The notes: generated from the letters alone by a model not told the origin. A DNA stretch of 64,000 bases from Roseibium album (GCA_001404055.1 CXTY01000014.1:620001-684000); one strand, 5' to 3'; shown: positions 10,280 through 21,135, numbered from the stretch's first letter. Made by a program: numbers and translations.

Positions 10280-10657
10280 CTTATTTGAAACCTTTCCGAG
10301 TCATACGCGCCAACAATTAATGATACGACGGATAAGGTGTCCCACCACCAAGCCCGACAAGTCCAATTAATTAATCAACGCATAATTGCTGCGAAGACGC
10401 TATTCATTACGCCATTTCATACAGCTTATTGTTTTCTTTTTCCGATTAGGTCACACGATTCTTTGCAGACCGTACTAGTGGCGTACACTATAGTATTGGG
10501 CTATCGCAATGCAAAAGCGAGTGCGAGATTTAAAAAATCGACAATTTTTGCAGCGAAAAATAGTGCAATCCTCTCAATTTTTACAAGGGGTTGCTTTTTC
10601 GAAATACGAACACTATACGCTGGATCTTCAAGTTCCTTAAGCCTATGGAGACGTCGA
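10280..10657. other. Divergent intergenic region between NYN and rpoZ genes
   Basis: This 378-bp AT-rich gap holds no supported gene. An in-frame upstream extension of rpoZ exists but lacks a ribosome site and does not look like omega. The only clear element is the rpoZ promoter at 10591-10619. Confidence 0.6.
10591..10619 (+). promoter_or_regulatory. Probable sigma-70 promoter of rpoZ
   Basis: TTGCTT (10591-10596) and TATACG (10614-10619) are separated by exactly 17 bp and lie 38 bp before the rpoZ ATG, whose ribosome site GGAG is at 10647-10650. Confidence 0.5.
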
Positions 10658-11059
10658 ATGGCGCGCGTGACCGTCGAGGACTGCATCGACAAGGTCGAAA
10701 ACCGGTTTGAGCTCGTGCTTATTGCTGCGCACCGCGCACGCATGATCTCAAGTGGTTCTCCGCTGACGATTGATCGTGACAACGATAAAAACCCGGTTGT
10801 TGCACTGCGGGAAATCGCTGAAGAGACCGTCAGCCCGGAAGACATGAAAGAAGACCTGATTCATTCCCTGCAGAAGTTTGTGGAAGTGGATGAGCCGGAA
10901 GCTGAAGCTGTCCCGGTGGTACCCAGCGCAGGTCAGCAGCAGGTTACCCAGGTCAATAACGTTGATGACAACGCTGTTGAGTTCGACCGCATGTCTGAAG
11001 AAGATCTTCTTCGCGGTCTGGAAGGTCTGGTTCCACCGGAACGGACTGACGACGTCTGA
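10658..11059 (+). CDS. rpoZ: RNA polymerase omega subunit
   Basis: Omega binds beta-prime and aids polymerase assembly. The 133-residue protein starts [20 protein letters not shown], with the family signature [11 protein letters not shown] and [14 protein letters not shown], and carries the long acidic C-terminus common in alphaproteobacteria. The start at 10658 is set by GGAG seven bases upstream. It directly precedes rsh, the usual order in this class. A 9-bp stem with a 17-base loop (11079-11087 with 11105-11113) follows the gene, without a T run. Confidence 0.95.
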   Translation: MARVTVEDCIDKVENRFELVLIAAHRARMISSGSPLTIDRDNDKNPVVALREIAEETVSPEDMKEDLIHSLQKFVEVDEPEAEAVPVVPSAGQQQVTQVNNVDDNAVEFDRMSEEDLLRGLEGLVPPERTDDV

Positions 11060-11168
11060 TTTTTTTGTTACAAGCTCTTCCAAAGCGTGACTGGATAATC
11101 CGGGCGCTTTGGATGATTCTTCCATTTCCTGCTGAAGTCTCAGCCGGTTTCCTGGGTCGGTTGCGGCC

Positions 11169-13415
11169 ATGATGCGTCAATACGAGCTCGTCGAACGGGT
11201 AACGCGTTACAATCCCGATGCTGACGAAGCCTTGCTCAACAAGGCTTATGTCTATGCCATGCAAAAACATGGCTCGCAGATGCGTGCATCAGGTGACCCC
11301 TACTTTTCCCATCCCCTTGAAGTTGCAGCTATTCTGACTGATCTTCGGTTGGACGACGCAACGATTGCTGTCGCCCTTTTGCACGATACGATCGAAGACA
11401 CAGACGCGACGCGTGCGGAAATCGATTCTCTTTTTGGTGAGGAGATCGGCAAGCTTGTCGAGGGCCTGACCAAGATTAGCCGCCTGGACCTTGTGTCACG
11501 CAAGGCCAAGCAGGCAGAAAATTTCCGCAAACTTCTTCTGGCCATCGCCGACGATGTCCGCGTTCTTCTGGTGAAACTGGCCGACCGCCTGCACAATATG
11601 CGCACGCTTGGCCACATGCCGGAACACAAGCGCAGCCGCATTGCCGAAGAAACCATGGAAATCTATGCGCCTCTTGCCGGTCGCATGGGCATGCATGACA
11701 TGCGTGAGGAATTGGAGGATATATCCTTCCACATCCTCAATCCCGATGCATATGACACGATCACCGATCGGCTCGCGGACCTGCGTGAGCAAAATCGGGA
11801 TCTCATTCTGGACATTGAGACCACGCTCACGGAACGCTTGAGCGAACGCGGTATGGCCGCTTTGGTAAAGGGACGCGAAAAGCGGCCTTATTCAATCTTC
11901 CGGAAAATGCAGCGCAAAGCCATCGGCTTTGAACAACTGTCCGACATATATGGGTTCCGGGTAACTGTTGGCACTATGGAAGCCTGTTACCGCGTGCTTG
12001 GCGTCATCCACACCACCTGGCCCACAGTTCCAGGCAGGTTCAAGGACTATATTTCTACTCCGAAGCAAAACGACTACAAGTCAATTCATACAACCATCGT
12101 CGGCCCTTCCCGCCAACGCGTGGAGCTGCAGATCCGGACCATTTCAATGGACAGGGTTGCTGAGTACGGGATTGCTGCCCACGCCCTTTACAAAGACGGC
12201 GAATTTGGTGGCCGAAACATTGCCCGGCACACGGATGATTGCCGCGCATTTGAATGGCTACGGCGTACGACAGAACTCCTGGCGCAGGGGGACTCCCCTG
12301 AAGAATTTATGGAACACACGAAACTTGAACTGTTCCATGACCAGGTTTTCTGTTTCACACCAAAAGGTCGCCTGATCGCGTTGCCCCGCGGAGCGACTCC
12401 CATCGACTTTGCATACGCTGTTCACACCGACGTCGGCAACACCTGTGTTGGCTGCAAAGTCAACGGTAAAATCATGCCGTTGGTCACCGAACTTCATAAT
12501 GGTGATGAAGTGGAGATCATACGATCTCCTGCACAAACACCACCTCCGGCCTGGGAGGCGATTGCGGTCACCGGGAAGGCGCGGGCGGCAATCAGGCGCG
12601 CGACCCGGGCGTCGGTTCGCAAGCAGTATGGCACCTTGGGTGAACATATTCTGAAACGTGCCTTTGCGCGCGCAGACAAAGCCATATCAGATGATTTGCT
12701 GGAAGCTGTCTTGAAGGAGCACAATCTGCCCAGCGTTGCCGAACTTCAGGCAGCCGTCGGCCAGGGAGACCTGAGTGCCCAGGCTGTTTTGAAAGCAGCG
12801 CATCCGGACTATCAGGATGAGCGTGTCGTCATTACCGGACCGCCACAGGAAGAGGGCTGGTTTGACCTGAAGCAGGGACAGGGTTTGAAGTTCCGCATTC
12901 CAGCTTCAGAATTTGAAGAGGGAAAACAAACCTCAGACCAGCCGGACGAAAACGAAGAAGGCCCCGCCCTTCCGATCCGGGGTTTGCACGGTGACATTCC
13001 TGTGAGTTACGCACCAGATGGTGGCGCTGTCCCGGGTGATCGTATTGTTGGCATCTTGACCCCGTCTGAAGGACTGACCATCTATCCGATACAGTCTCCT
13101 GCGTTAAAGGAATTCGATGATCAGACTGAGCGTTGGGTCGATGTACGTTGGGACATCGACGTCAACAATCCGGAACGTTTTCCCGCAAGACTGATCATAT
13201 CAGCGGCTAACGAACCCGGTTCGTTGGCAACAATTGCGCAGGTCATTGGTGAAAACAGTGGAAATATCGATAACGTAAAAATGGTTCAACGGGCCGCTGA
13301 CTTCCACCAAATGGTCATTGACCTGGAGGTCTGGGATCTGAAACACCTTAACAGGATCATCAACCAACTCCGTTCGAAACCTAATGTTTCCAGCGTCAGC
13401 CGTGTGAATGGCTAA
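11169..13415 (+). CDS. rsh: Bifunctional (p)ppGpp synthetase/hydrolase Rel (RSH)
   Basis: It makes and degrades the stringent-response alarmone (p)ppGpp. In the 748 residues the N-terminal HD hydrolase has FSH48P and LLH72D73TIEDT, intact as in active hydrolases. The synthetase follows (RPYSIFRKMQRK, then DIYGFRVTVG), then a TGS domain (CFTPKGRLIALPRGATPIDF) and a C-terminal ACT domain. Alphaproteobacteria usually carry this single long RSH. Two ATG codons stand in tandem at 11169 and 11172. It sits in the conserved rpoZ-rsh-pyrE order. Confidence 0.95.
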   Translation: MMRQYELVERVTRYNPDADEALLNKAYVYAMQKHGSQMRASGDPYFSHPLEVAAILTDLRLDDATIAVALLHDTIEDTDATRAEIDSLFGEEIGKLVEGLTKISRLDLVSRKAKQAENFRKLLLAIADDVRVLLVKLADRLHNMRTLGHMPEHKRSRIAEETMEIYAPLAGRMGMHDMREELEDISFHILNPDAYDTITDRLADLREQNRDLILDIETTLTERLSERGMAALVKGREKRPYSIFRKMQRKAIGFEQLSDIYGFRVTVGTMEACYRVLGVIHTTWPTVPGRFKDYISTPKQNDYKSIHTTIVGPSRQRVELQIRTISMDRVAEYGIAAHALYKDGEFGGRNIARHTDDCRAFEWLRRTTELLAQGDSPEEFMEHTKLELFHDQVFCFTPKGRLIALPRGATPIDFAYAVHTDVGNTCVGCKVNGKIMPLVTELHNGDEVEIIRSPAQTPPPAWEAIAVTGKARAAIRRATRASVRKQYGTLGEHILKRAFARADKAISDDLLEAVLKEHNLPSVAELQAAVGQGDLSAQAVLKAAHPDYQDERVVITGPPQEEGWFDLKQGQGLKFRIPASEFEEGKQTSDQPDENEEGPALPIRGLHGDIPVSYAPDGGAVPGDRIVGILTPSEGLTIYPIQSPALKEFDDQTERWVDVRWDIDVNNPERFPARLIISAANEPGSLATIAQVIGENSGNIDNVKMVQRAADFHQMVIDLEVWDLKHLNRIINQLRSKPNVSSVSRVNG

Positions 13416-13447
13416 GTTCGTAGCAGAATTCAAAGGGACCTCGTTTA

Positions 13448-14029
13448 ATGACTCGTGATGAAGTGTTGGCCGTTTTTCGCGATGCAGGCGCTATCCTGGA
13501 AGGGCATTTCATACTGACATCAGGCCTTCGAAGCCCTGTTTTTCTGCAAAAAGCACGGGTTTTCATGTATCCGGACAAGACAGAGAAACTCTGCATGGCC
13601 CTGGCTAAAAAAATCAGGTCATCAAATCTCGGGCACATCGACTACATCATCTCCCCTGCCCTTGGCGGTCTCATTCCCGGTTACGAAACCGCGCGGCATC
13701 TGGGCGTCCCGGCAATGTGGGTAGAGCGGCAGGACGGCGAATTTCAACTGCGCAGGTTCGAACTTCCTAAAGCTGCGCGTGTCATAGTAGTTGAGGATAT
13801 CGTGACAACAGGCCTTTCGAGCCGGGAAACGGTAACTTCGTTGAAAGCTCTTGGTGCTGAAGTGCTTGGGGTTGCCTGCTTGATTGACAGATCTGGAGGA
13901 GAGGCCGATGCCTCGGTTCCGGTCATTGCGCTTGCAGATTACAAGGTGCCTGCATACGAACCGGACAAGCTGCCGCCTGAATTGGCTGCCATGCCTGCAG
14001 TCAAACCTGGCAGCCGCGGCCTGAGCTGA
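13448..14029 (+). CDS. pyrE: Orotate phosphoribosyltransferase
   Basis: It converts orotate and PRPP to orotidine 5-phosphate in pyrimidine synthesis. The 193-residue enzyme has the PRPP-binding motif [14 protein letters not shown] and the early [20 protein letters not shown] segment typical of the alphaproteobacterial branch. It follows rsh by 32 bp and is probably cotranscribed. Confidence 0.93.
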   Translation: MTRDEVLAVFRDAGAILEGHFILTSGLRSPVFLQKARVFMYPDKTEKLCMALAKKIRSSNLGHIDYIISPALGGLIPGYETARHLGVPAMWVERQDGEFQLRRFELPKAARVIVVEDIVTTGLSSRETVTSLKALGAEVLGVACLIDRSGGEADASVPVIALADYKVPAYEPDKLPPELAAMPAVKPGSRGLS

Positions 14030-14062
14030 AAAAGAAAACACAAACGGGAATGAAATCCACCC

Positions 14063-14707
14063 ATGCTGTTCCGCAGGAGAAATAGTCCATCACGCATTGA
14101 ACGCCTTCGCGTTGCCGTGTGGCCCCGGAACAGCTGGGCGCGGTCAACGCGCTATCTCGGCAAACGTGTCCTCAGACTGACTGCGACACCGCATGCAATC
14201 GCTATCGGGTTTGCTGCCGGAGCATTTGCATCCTTTACGCCCTTGGTTGGATTTCACTTTCTCACAGCCTTCGTGGTGGCCTACGTCGTGCGCGGCAACA
14301 TGATTGCAGCCGCCCTCGGCACTGCAATCGGCAATCCTCTGACATTTCCATTTATCTGGGCATCGACCTTCAAACTCGGCCAATGGATTGTTCATGGGCG
14401 AGTTTCCAAACACCAGGCAAACCAGGTTCACGAGAAATTCCAGGCGGGTCTGGGTGGCGCTACACACGACTCCTTCTGGGAGCACGTTACTTCGGTCTGG
14501 CATTTCCTGGTCTCGTTCTGGCCAAATCTGAAACTGATGTTTATCGGCGCTGTCCCGCTTGGTCTCGTGGTCGGCACAATTTCCTATCTTGCGGTCTATA
14601 AGAGCGTCGAGGTTTATCAGCGGCGGCGCAAACAAACCCTTGCCACCAAGAGCGAGCGACTGTTTCCGGCTCCTGGAACCGCCATGGAAGAAGACAGCAG
14701 CGCTTGA
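14063..14707 (+). CDS. DUF2062 membrane protein
   Basis: The 214-residue protein carries the DUF2062 domain: a basic N-terminus (RRRNSPSRIERLR), then TPHAIAIGFAAGAFASFTPL and GTAIGNPLTFPFIW, with two further hydrophobic segments and a charged tail. The function is unknown. It is conserved next to pyrE and acpS in alphaproteobacteria, 33 bp after pyrE. Confidence 0.85.
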   Translation: MLFRRRNSPSRIERLRVAVWPRNSWARSTRYLGKRVLRLTATPHAIAIGFAAGAFASFTPLVGFHFLTAFVVAYVVRGNMIAAALGTAIGNPLTFPFIWASTFKLGQWIVHGRVSKHQANQVHEKFQAGLGGATHDSFWEHVTSVWHFLVSFWPNLKLMFIGAVPLGLVVGTISYLAVYKSVEVYQRRRKQTLATKSERLFPAPGTAMEEDSSA

Positions 14708-14852
14708 AAAATGTCGCTGGGTGGTCCACCTAGAATAATTCCGACATAAGTGGAAACCGCGTTTGCCGGTAGCGGGCGTATTGTTGTTATTGGAAGAGAC
14801 GTTTCAACGCCAACAAGCACAGGGTTCTGCAGCAGAAACGGAACAAAGAGAA

Positions 14853-15284
14853 ATGATATTGGGCATTGGCAGCGATCTCATCGATATTCGGCGCATCGAG
14901 AAGACACTGGACCGTTTCGGAGATCGTTTCACGAACCGCGTGTACACCGAAATTGAACGGGCAAAGTCAGACAAACGTGCGGAACGCGCAGCATCCTACG
15001 CAAAAAGATTTGCGGCCAAGGAAGCCTGTTCCAAGGCGCTCGGGAGCGGCATTCGCATGGGCGTCGCCTGGCGGGAAATGGGCGTTGTGAATTTGCCATC
15101 AGGCAAACCGACGATCTCACTGACCGGCGGGGCCGTGGAAAGGCTGACCGCAATGACGCCGCTGGGTTTCAGGGCGACAATTGACCTGACGATTACAGAT
15201 GACTTTCCCCTGGCACAGGCCTTCGTGGTGATTTCAGCGTGGCCGGAAGACTGGCCCGAACCACGATCTAACTCGGCAATATGA
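14853..15284 (+). CDS. acpS: Holo-[acyl-carrier-protein] synthase
   Basis: It transfers 4-phosphopantetheine from CoA to acyl carrier protein. The true start is the ATG at 14853 ([16 protein letters not shown]), where family homology begins; a longer reading from 14763 adds unrelated residues. The Mg-binding Asp8 and the [12 protein letters not shown] motif are present in 143 residues. It starts the acpS-lepB-rnc-era-recO stretch. The 145-bp gap before it has no gene; pdxJ, often found here in relatives, is absent. Confidence 0.93.
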   Translation: MILGIGSDLIDIRRIEKTLDRFGDRFTNRVYTEIERAKSDKRAERAASYAKRFAAKEACSKALGSGIRMGVAWREMGVVNLPSGKPTISLTGGAVERLTAMTPLGFRATIDLTITDDFPLAQAFVVISAWPEDWPEPRSNSAI

Positions 15285-15400
15285 TTTGAATTTGGGACGC
15301 GGGCCTGGACGCATTGCTTCAACCGGCCTGAACCGCTAAGAGTTCCGCTGTAAGGCGGCTTCGCCCTCCGGAAACCCGGGCAACATGTTTAAGGGACAAT

Positions 15401-16153
15401 ATGAGCGTGACGGAAAACAAAAAAGAGAAGGACAGCGGTCTTTATGAAACCGTGAAGGTTGTTGTCCAGGCGCTCCTGATTGCACTGGTTGTTCGAACCT
15501 TCTTATTTCAGCCCTTCAGCATCCCATCCGGATCCATGAAGGATACTCTGCTGATCGGCGATTATCTGTTCGTCTCCAAATACAGCTATGGGTACTCACG
15601 CTTTTCCTTTCCGTTTGGTTTTGCCCCAATTTCCGGACGGATCTGGGGGACGGAGCCAGAACGGGGCGACGTCGCTGTTTTCAAGCTGCCAACCGATACT
15701 TCAATTGACTACATCAAGCGCGTGATCGGACTTCCTGGCGACACGATCCAGGTGACTGAAGGTGTGGTGTACATCAACGGCGAGCCGGTTGAGCGCAAGC
15801 GGATTGACGATTACATCGAGCAATCTCCAACGGGTGTCGTAAGACGCGTAGCGCGTTACCGTGAAACTCTGCCAAACGGGGCTTCCTATGACACGCTTGA
15901 CCTCACACCTCGAGGGCAGCTGGACAACACCCGTGAATACAAGGTGCCTGAAGGGCACTACTTCATGATGGGTGATAACAGAGACAATTCAATCGACAGC
16001 CGCGTATTGAGCCGTGTCGGTTATGTCCCTTTCGAAAATTTCATGGGCCGCGCAGAAATCCTGTTCTTCTCTATCAAGGAAGGAAACGCGGCCTGGGAGA
16101 TCTGGACATGGCCATGGAGCGTGCGTTGGGACAGGATCGGGCGGACGCTCTGA
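15401..16153 (+). CDS. lepB: Signal peptidase I
   Basis: This inner-membrane protease removes signal peptides from exported proteins. The 250 residues have one N-terminal membrane anchor (about 17-36). The catalytic Ser45 lies in IPSGSMKDTL and the general-base Lys106 in YIKRVIGLPGD. The later box GHYFMMGDNRDNSIDSR is intact. AAGGGA precedes the ATG. The gene stands in the conserved order before rnc. Confidence 0.95.
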   Translation: MSVTENKKEKDSGLYETVKVVVQALLIALVVRTFLFQPFSIPSGSMKDTLLIGDYLFVSKYSYGYSRFSFPFGFAPISGRIWGTEPERGDVAVFKLPTDTSIDYIKRVIGLPGDTIQVTEGVVYINGEPVERKRIDDYIEQSPTGVVRRVARYRETLPNGASYDTLDLTPRGQLDNTREYKVPEGHYFMMGDNRDNSIDSRVLSRVGYVPFENFMGRAEILFFSIKEGNAAWEIWTWPWSVRWDRIGRTL

Positions 16154-16196
16154 AGGGCTCCGTTCCTATCAGCGATCCTCTCGATTTGAATAACTC

Positions 16197-16904
16197 ATGA
16201 CCTATGCAAGAAAACAGAATTCGATTTCAGCGCTGAAAGCAGCCCTTGAATACGAGTTTAAAGATCTGGAACTCTTACGCGTCGCATTAACACACGCGAG
16301 CGCCTTGGCTCCGTCAGAAACTGTGGCCGGCAGCTATCAGCGGCTTGAGTTTCTTGGCGACAGGGTCTTGGGTCTGGCTGTCGCCTCCATGCTGCATCGG
16401 CAGTTTCCCAAAGCTGATGAAGGCGAACTGGCACGCCGGTTCAACCATATGGTCAAGCGCGAGACTTGTGCGGAGATAGCCCAGGAACTTGGTGTTGGCG
16501 ATGCCATGCGCATAGGGCTTGCCGAAGCGCAAACCGGTGGGCGCAAAAAAACCGCGCTACTGGCGGACATTTGTGAGTCGGTTATTGCAGCTATCTATCT
16601 CGACGGCGGTTTCGACGCTGCTGAAGCGTTTATCAAGCGCCTTTGGGAACCGCGTATGCTATCTTTGTCCGGACCGCTGAGAGACGCCAAAACCACCTTG
16701 CAGGAATGGGCACAGGCCAAGAGCCTGCCGACACCGCGTTACGAAGTCACGGCAAGAGACGGACCTGACCATGCCCCTAGTTTCACTGTTTCCGTCAATG
16801 TGAAAAGTCTGGCCCCTGGTGAGGGAAAGGGCGGCTCCAAGCGGATTGCCGAACAAAATGCGGCCGAGGCCGTGTTGCGCCGAGAAGGCGTCTGGAAGGA
16901 ATAA
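16197..16904 (+). CDS. rnc: Ribonuclease III
   Basis: It cleaves double-stranded RNA in rRNA maturation and mRNA control. The 235-residue protein has the signature RLE51FLGD55RVLGL and the second acidic pair D124/E127 in LADICESVIAAIYLDGG. A C-terminal double-stranded RNA-binding domain runs from about residue 160 (KTTLQEWAQAKSLPTPRYEV) to the end. It lies between lepB and era. Confidence 0.95.
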   Translation: MTYARKQNSISALKAALEYEFKDLELLRVALTHASALAPSETVAGSYQRLEFLGDRVLGLAVASMLHRQFPKADEGELARRFNHMVKRETCAEIAQELGVGDAMRIGLAEAQTGGRKKTALLADICESVIAAIYLDGGFDAAEAFIKRLWEPRMLSLSGPLRDAKTTLQEWAQAKSLPTPRYEVTARDGPDHAPSFTVSVNVKSLAPGEGKGGSKRIAEQNAAEAVLRREGVWKE

Positions 16905-16911
16905 TTCTACC

Positions 16912-17913
16912 TTGAACAACGAAAACGATACCGGCGAACCGATGGATGAAGAAGACGGCTTCGTGCCGCCCAAGGGTCGGTTTGATATGCCGCTTCCCGA
17001 TCCTCTCGCAGAGATGCCCGCCGACACCAAAGCAGGCTTCATTGCTCTGATCGGTGCGCCGAACGCTGGTAAATCCACCTTGATCAACCAGTTGGTTGGT
17101 ACCAAGGTTTCAATCGTAACCCACAAGGTGCAAACGACCCGCTCCATCGTGCGTGGCGTCGCCATGCATGGGACTGCACAACTCGTCTTTATCGATACAC
17201 CAGGTATTTTCAAACCCAAACGCCGTCTTGATCGTGCGATGGTCGATACGGCATGGGGCGGCGCTCGGGATGCGGATCTGATTGCCCTGCTGATCGATGC
17301 CCGCAAAGGCATTGATGAGGAAGTGGAGAACATCCTCAAACGGCTCACCAGACAGTCTGCACCCAAGATCCTGATCCTGAACAAGACGGACGTAGCCAAA
17401 CGCGAAAAGCTGCTGAAGATCGCGCAGAAAGCCAATGAGTACGTCGCGTTTGAAGAGACTTTCATGATCTCTGCGCTGACCGGAGACGGAACAGAAGCCA
17501 TTCTCGATCATTTTGCATCTAAAGTGCCTGAAGGGCCGTGGCTCTATCCGGATGATCAACCTTCGGATCTTCCTTTGCGTATTCTGGCCGCCGAAATAAC
17601 CCGTGAAAAACTGTTCGAGCGCCTGCATCAGGAGTTGCCTTACATCTCCACGGTGGAAACGGAGCAGTGGGAGACCAAGAAGGACGGTTCCGCACGCATT
17701 GAGCAAACGATCTATGTCGAGAGAGACAGCCAGAAAAGCATCGTTCTGGGAAAACGTGGCCAGACCATCAAGGCGATCTCACAGACCGCACGTGAGGAAC
17801 TTGCCGAAATCATCGATGCCCCTGTCCATCTGTTTCTGTTTGTGAAAGTACGTGAGAACTGGGCAGACGATCCGGAACGCTACAAGGAAATGGGACTGGA
17901 ATTTCCAAAGTAA
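16912..17913 (+). CDS. era: GTPase Era
   Basis: Era is a GTPase that binds 16S rRNA and assists 30S assembly. The G1 motif GAPNAGKST, G3 DTPG and G4 NKTD are intact, and a KH RNA-binding domain (IYVERDSQKSIVLGKRGQTI) ends the protein. I chose TTG at 16912 because AAGGA lies 11 bp upstream and it clears rnc. ATG at 16942 is the alternative. An extra polar N-terminus of about 35 residues precedes the G domain. Confidence 0.93.
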   Translation: MNNENDTGEPMDEEDGFVPPKGRFDMPLPDPLAEMPADTKAGFIALIGAPNAGKSTLINQLVGTKVSIVTHKVQTTRSIVRGVAMHGTAQLVFIDTPGIFKPKRRLDRAMVDTAWGGARDADLIALLIDARKGIDEEVENILKRLTRQSAPKILILNKTDVAKREKLLKIAQKANEYVAFEETFMISALTGDGTEAILDHFASKVPEGPWLYPDDQPSDLPLRILAAEITREKLFERLHQELPYISTVETEQWETKKDGSARIEQTIYVERDSQKSIVLGKRGQTIKAISQTAREELAEIIDAPVHLFLFVKVRENWADDPERYKEMGLEFPK

Positions 17914-17972
17914 TTGGCTCCACCTCCCGAATCCGCCAAACTCGCCGCTTAACCTGAGTTAGGAAGCGCCAC

Positions 17973-18728
17973 TTGGAATGGACTGGACGCGGAGTGGTTC
18001 TGACCACCCGAAAACATGGCGAAAACGACGTCATACTGGAAGTCATGACGCCGGATCGTGGCCGGCATCTTGGTCTCGTTCGCGGTGGTCGCTCCAAACG
18101 GCACCGACCGGCACTTCAGCCCGGCAACGAACTGACGCTGGTCTGGAAAGCCCGTTTGTCGGATCATCTCGGTCAATTTCAAATCGAACCTGAAACCCTC
18201 CGAGCTGCTGACTTGATGACGAGTGCAGTTGGCCTGACCTGCGTGCAGCACCTGGCGTTTCTTGTACGGTTATTGCCGGAGCGGCACCCCTACCCTCGTC
18301 TTTTCGAGGCCTTGTCTGTGACTTTGGACCACCTGGATGCGCCAGATGCCGCTGCTGCCCTTTTGATCCGCTTCGAGCTGGAACTGCTGCAGGATCTGGG
18401 CATTGGGTTGGACCTGAGCTCATGCGCAGCAACAGGACAACAGGACGATCTTGTCTACGTTTCGCCTCGGTCTGCCCGCGCAGTCAGCCGTGAGGCCGGC
18501 TTGCCCTATCATGACAAACTGCTGCCACTGCCCTCGTTTCTACTTGATGGCCAGCGACAAGCCGGCAGTGAATTGACCTGGCCTGATGTTACGCAAGGAT
18601 TTGAATTGACAAGTTTTTTCATCAATCGGCATCTGCAGGAACACAGCAAACAGGAGAGCGACACACGCGGCCACCTGCTAAGCGCGCTGGAAAGACGCTA
18701 TCGCAAGGAGTTTCCCTGGAATTTCTAA
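17973..18728 (+). CDS. recO: DNA repair protein RecO
   Basis: RecO helps load RecA at gaps together with RecR. The 251-residue protein begins MEWTGRGVVLTTRKHGENDVILEVMT, the usual OB-fold start. The start codon is a TTG (17973) with AGGAAG just upstream; the nearby ATG at 17978 is out of frame. The C-terminal helical domain is complete, but the zinc cysteines of some RecO proteins are not evident. It closes the acpS-recO stretch. Confidence 0.92.
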   Translation: MEWTGRGVVLTTRKHGENDVILEVMTPDRGRHLGLVRGGRSKRHRPALQPGNELTLVWKARLSDHLGQFQIEPETLRAADLMTSAVGLTCVQHLAFLVRLLPERHPYPRLFEALSVTLDHLDAPDAAAALLIRFELELLQDLGIGLDLSSCAATGQQDDLVYVSPRSARAVSREAGLPYHDKLLPLPSFLLDGQRQAGSELTWPDVTQGFELTSFFINRHLQEHSKQESDTRGHLLSALERRYRKEFPWNF

Positions 18729-18882
18729 TTCCCTCCTTCTTGTCAACATGACGCTACTTCTAACGAGCTTAATCGCAGATCTCACCCACAGCGGGTCGAA
18801 ATCCGTTGAAAATCCGCCATTCTCCTCAGCAAAATCACAGAAGCGAATTGCACTGACAGCCTGAAACAGTTAGCTAGATTTC

Positions 18883-21135
18883 ATGGGAAAAGAGACGACA
18901 CCGCCGCCAAGCGGAATTGAAGGCATCAACCTGAAAGATGCGCTTGAAGAGCGCTATCTAGCCTATGCATTGTCAACCATCATGCACAGGGCTCTGCCTG
19001 ATGTGCGTGACGGTTTGAAACCGGTCCACAGGCGTCTTCTTTATGCGATGCGGTTGCTCAAGCTTGACCCCAGCGCAGGCTTCAAGAAATGCGCTCGTGT
19101 GGTTGGCGATGTGATTGGTAAGTATCACCCCCATGGTGACCAGGCTGTCTATGACGCACTCGTCCGGCTTGCGCAGGATTTTGCGCAGCGCTACCCGCTG
19201 ATCGACGGACAGGGCAATTTCGGCAATGTCGACGGCGATAATGCGGCCGCCATGCGTTATACCGAAGCGCGCATGACCGATACGGCCAAGCGACTGCTGG
19301 ATGGCCTCGACGAAAATTCCGTTGATTTCCGCGAAACCTACGATGGTGAAGACAAAGAGCCGATTGTCTTGCCGGGCGGCTTCCCAAACCTCCTGGGCAA
19401 TGGTTCTTCCGGTATCGCCGTTGGCATGGCGACCTCCATCCCGCCGCACAATGCATTTGAGCTGTGCCAGGCATGCCTGCACCTGATCAAGAACCCAAAT
19501 GCCGAAGTCGACGAGCTTCTGGAATATATCAAGGGGCCAGATTTCCCGACTGGCGGACTTCTGGTTTCAAATCAGGCAACTATTCGTGAAGCTTACGCCA
19601 CTGGTCGCGGCAGTTTCCGCGTTCGGGCCCGCTGGGAAGTCGAAGACCTTGGACGCGGTCAATGGGCGATCGTCGTCACCGAGATCCCCTATCAGGTACA
19701 AAAATCGCGCCTGATCGAGAAAATTGCCGAACTTCTGACGGCCAAAAAGCTGCCACTGCTGGATGACGTCCGCGACGAGTCCGCCGAAGATATCCGGGTT
19801 GTTCTGGTCCCGCGTTCACGCAATGTCGACGCCAGCATCTTGATGGAATCCCTGTTCAAGCTGACGGATCTGGAAAACCGGTTTTCGCTCAACATGAACG
19901 TTCTCTCCATGGGCAAGGTGCCAATGGTCATGGGGGTAAAGCAAGTCCTGCGCGAGTGGCTGGATCACCGCAAAGTGGTTCTGATCCGCCGGTCGGAATA
20001 TCGGCTTGGACAGATCAATCACCGGCTGGAGGTGCTTGCCGGCTACCTGGTTGCCTATCTGAACCTCGACGAAGTGATCCGTATCATTCGTGAGGAAGAT
20101 GACGCAAAGGCAGAGCTCATCAGAACGTTCGAGCTGACAGATGTTCAGGCTGAAGCCATCTTGAACATGCGTCTGCGATCCTTGCGCAAGCTGGAAGAAC
20201 TGGAAATTCGCAAAGAGCACGACAAGCTCACTGACGAAAAAGACCAGATCACCAAGCTGCTTGGTTCCGATGCGCGTCAGTGGACCAAAATATCCAAGGA
20301 AATTTCCGAAATTTCCAAGGTGTACGGGCCAGAGACAGATATCGGCAAACGCCGTACCGACAAGTCAGAAGCGCCGGAAGCCGACCTGGTCGATATCCAG
20401 CAGGCGATGATCGAAAAAGAACCAATCACCGTCATCATTTCAGAGAAGGGATGGATCCGTGCACTGAAGGGGCACCAGCCGGATCTTTCGAACCTCTCCT
20501 TCAAGCAGGGTGACAAGCTCAAGCTGTCATTCCATGCGGAGACGACAGACAAGATCCTGGTCTTTTCAACCGGCGGCAAGTTCTTCACGCTTGGGGGGGA
20601 CCGACTTCCCGGCGGCCGCGGGCACGGCGAACCGATCCGCCTGATGGTGGAGATGGACGAAGCCCAGGACGTTGTAAGCGCGTTTGTTCACAAACCGGGG
20701 CGAAACCTGCTTCTTTCCACGAACGAAGCGCGTGGCTTTGTTGTCAGCGAAAGCGATGTGATTGCCAACACCAGAAAAGGCAAGCAGGTCCTCAATCTCA
20801 CAGCGCCTACCGAAGCCACGCTTTGTGTAGAAGCAACAGGCGACCATGTGGCAATCATTGGCGAAAACCGAAAGTTGCTGGTGTTCCCGCTGGCGCAAAT
20901 TCCGCAAATGGGCCGGGGACGTGGTGTGCGCCTGCAGCGCTACAAGGACGGAAACATCTCAGATGTACGGATATTCAAAAGCGAAGAAGGTCTAACGTGG
21001 ACAGACAGTTCCGGCAGAAGCTTTACGCGGTCACTTGAGGACCTCGCCGAGTGGCGCGGTGAACGCGGTCAGGCCGGTCGTTTGCCGCCGACCGGCTTCC
21101 CGAGATCGAACAAGTTTGGACCGAGCAATCTTTAA
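18883..21135 (+). CDS. parC: DNA topoisomerase IV subunit A
   Basis: It breaks and rejoins DNA to unlink daughter chromosomes, with ParE. The 750 residues start with the winged-helix breakage-reunion domain; the catalytic tyrosine is Y126 (AAMRY126TEARM). The C-terminal beta-pinwheel is short, as in ParC. At the quinolone-region position that is Ser in E. coli there is Gln87 (HPHGDQ87AVYD), as I recall for other alphaproteobacterial ParC. The gene end overlaps the convergent AraC gene by 3 bp. Confidence 0.94.
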   Translation: MGKETTPPPSGIEGINLKDALEERYLAYALSTIMHRALPDVRDGLKPVHRRLLYAMRLLKLDPSAGFKKCARVVGDVIGKYHPHGDQAVYDALVRLAQDFAQRYPLIDGQGNFGNVDGDNAAAMRYTEARMTDTAKRLLDGLDENSVDFRETYDGEDKEPIVLPGGFPNLLGNGSSGIAVGMATSIPPHNAFELCQACLHLIKNPNAEVDELLEYIKGPDFPTGGLLVSNQATIREAYATGRGSFRVRARWEVEDLGRGQWAIVVTEIPYQVQKSRLIEKIAELLTAKKLPLLDDVRDESAEDIRVVLVPRSRNVDASILMESLFKLTDLENRFSLNMNVLSMGKVPMVMGVKQVLREWLDHRKVVLIRRSEYRLGQINHRLEVLAGYLVAYLNLDEVIRIIREEDDAKAELIRTFELTDVQAEAILNMRLRSLRKLEELEIRKEHDKLTDEKDQITKLLGSDARQWTKISKEISEISKVYGPETDIGKRRTDKSEAPEADLVDIQQAMIEKEPITVIISEKGWIRALKGHQPDLSNLSFKQGDKLKLSFHAETTDKILVFSTGGKFFTLGGDRLPGGRGHGEPIRLMVEMDEAQDVVSAFVHKPGRNLLLSTNEARGFVVSESDVIANTRKGKQVLNLTAPTEATLCVEATGDHVAIIGENRKLLVFPLAQIPQMGRGRGVRLQRYKDGNISDVRIFKSEEGLTWTDSSGRSFTRSLEDLAEWRGERGQAGRLPPTGFPRSNKFGPSNL

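Noticed and set aside
10337-10657. Extended N-terminus for rpoZ
   Set aside because: The extra residues lack omega homology and a ribosome site; GGAG and the usual [13 protein letters not shown] start set the gene at 10658.
16819-16911. Longer Era reading overlapping rnc
   Set aside because: The upstream part lies within rnc in another frame and has no ribosome site; TTG 16912 or ATG 16942 fits better.
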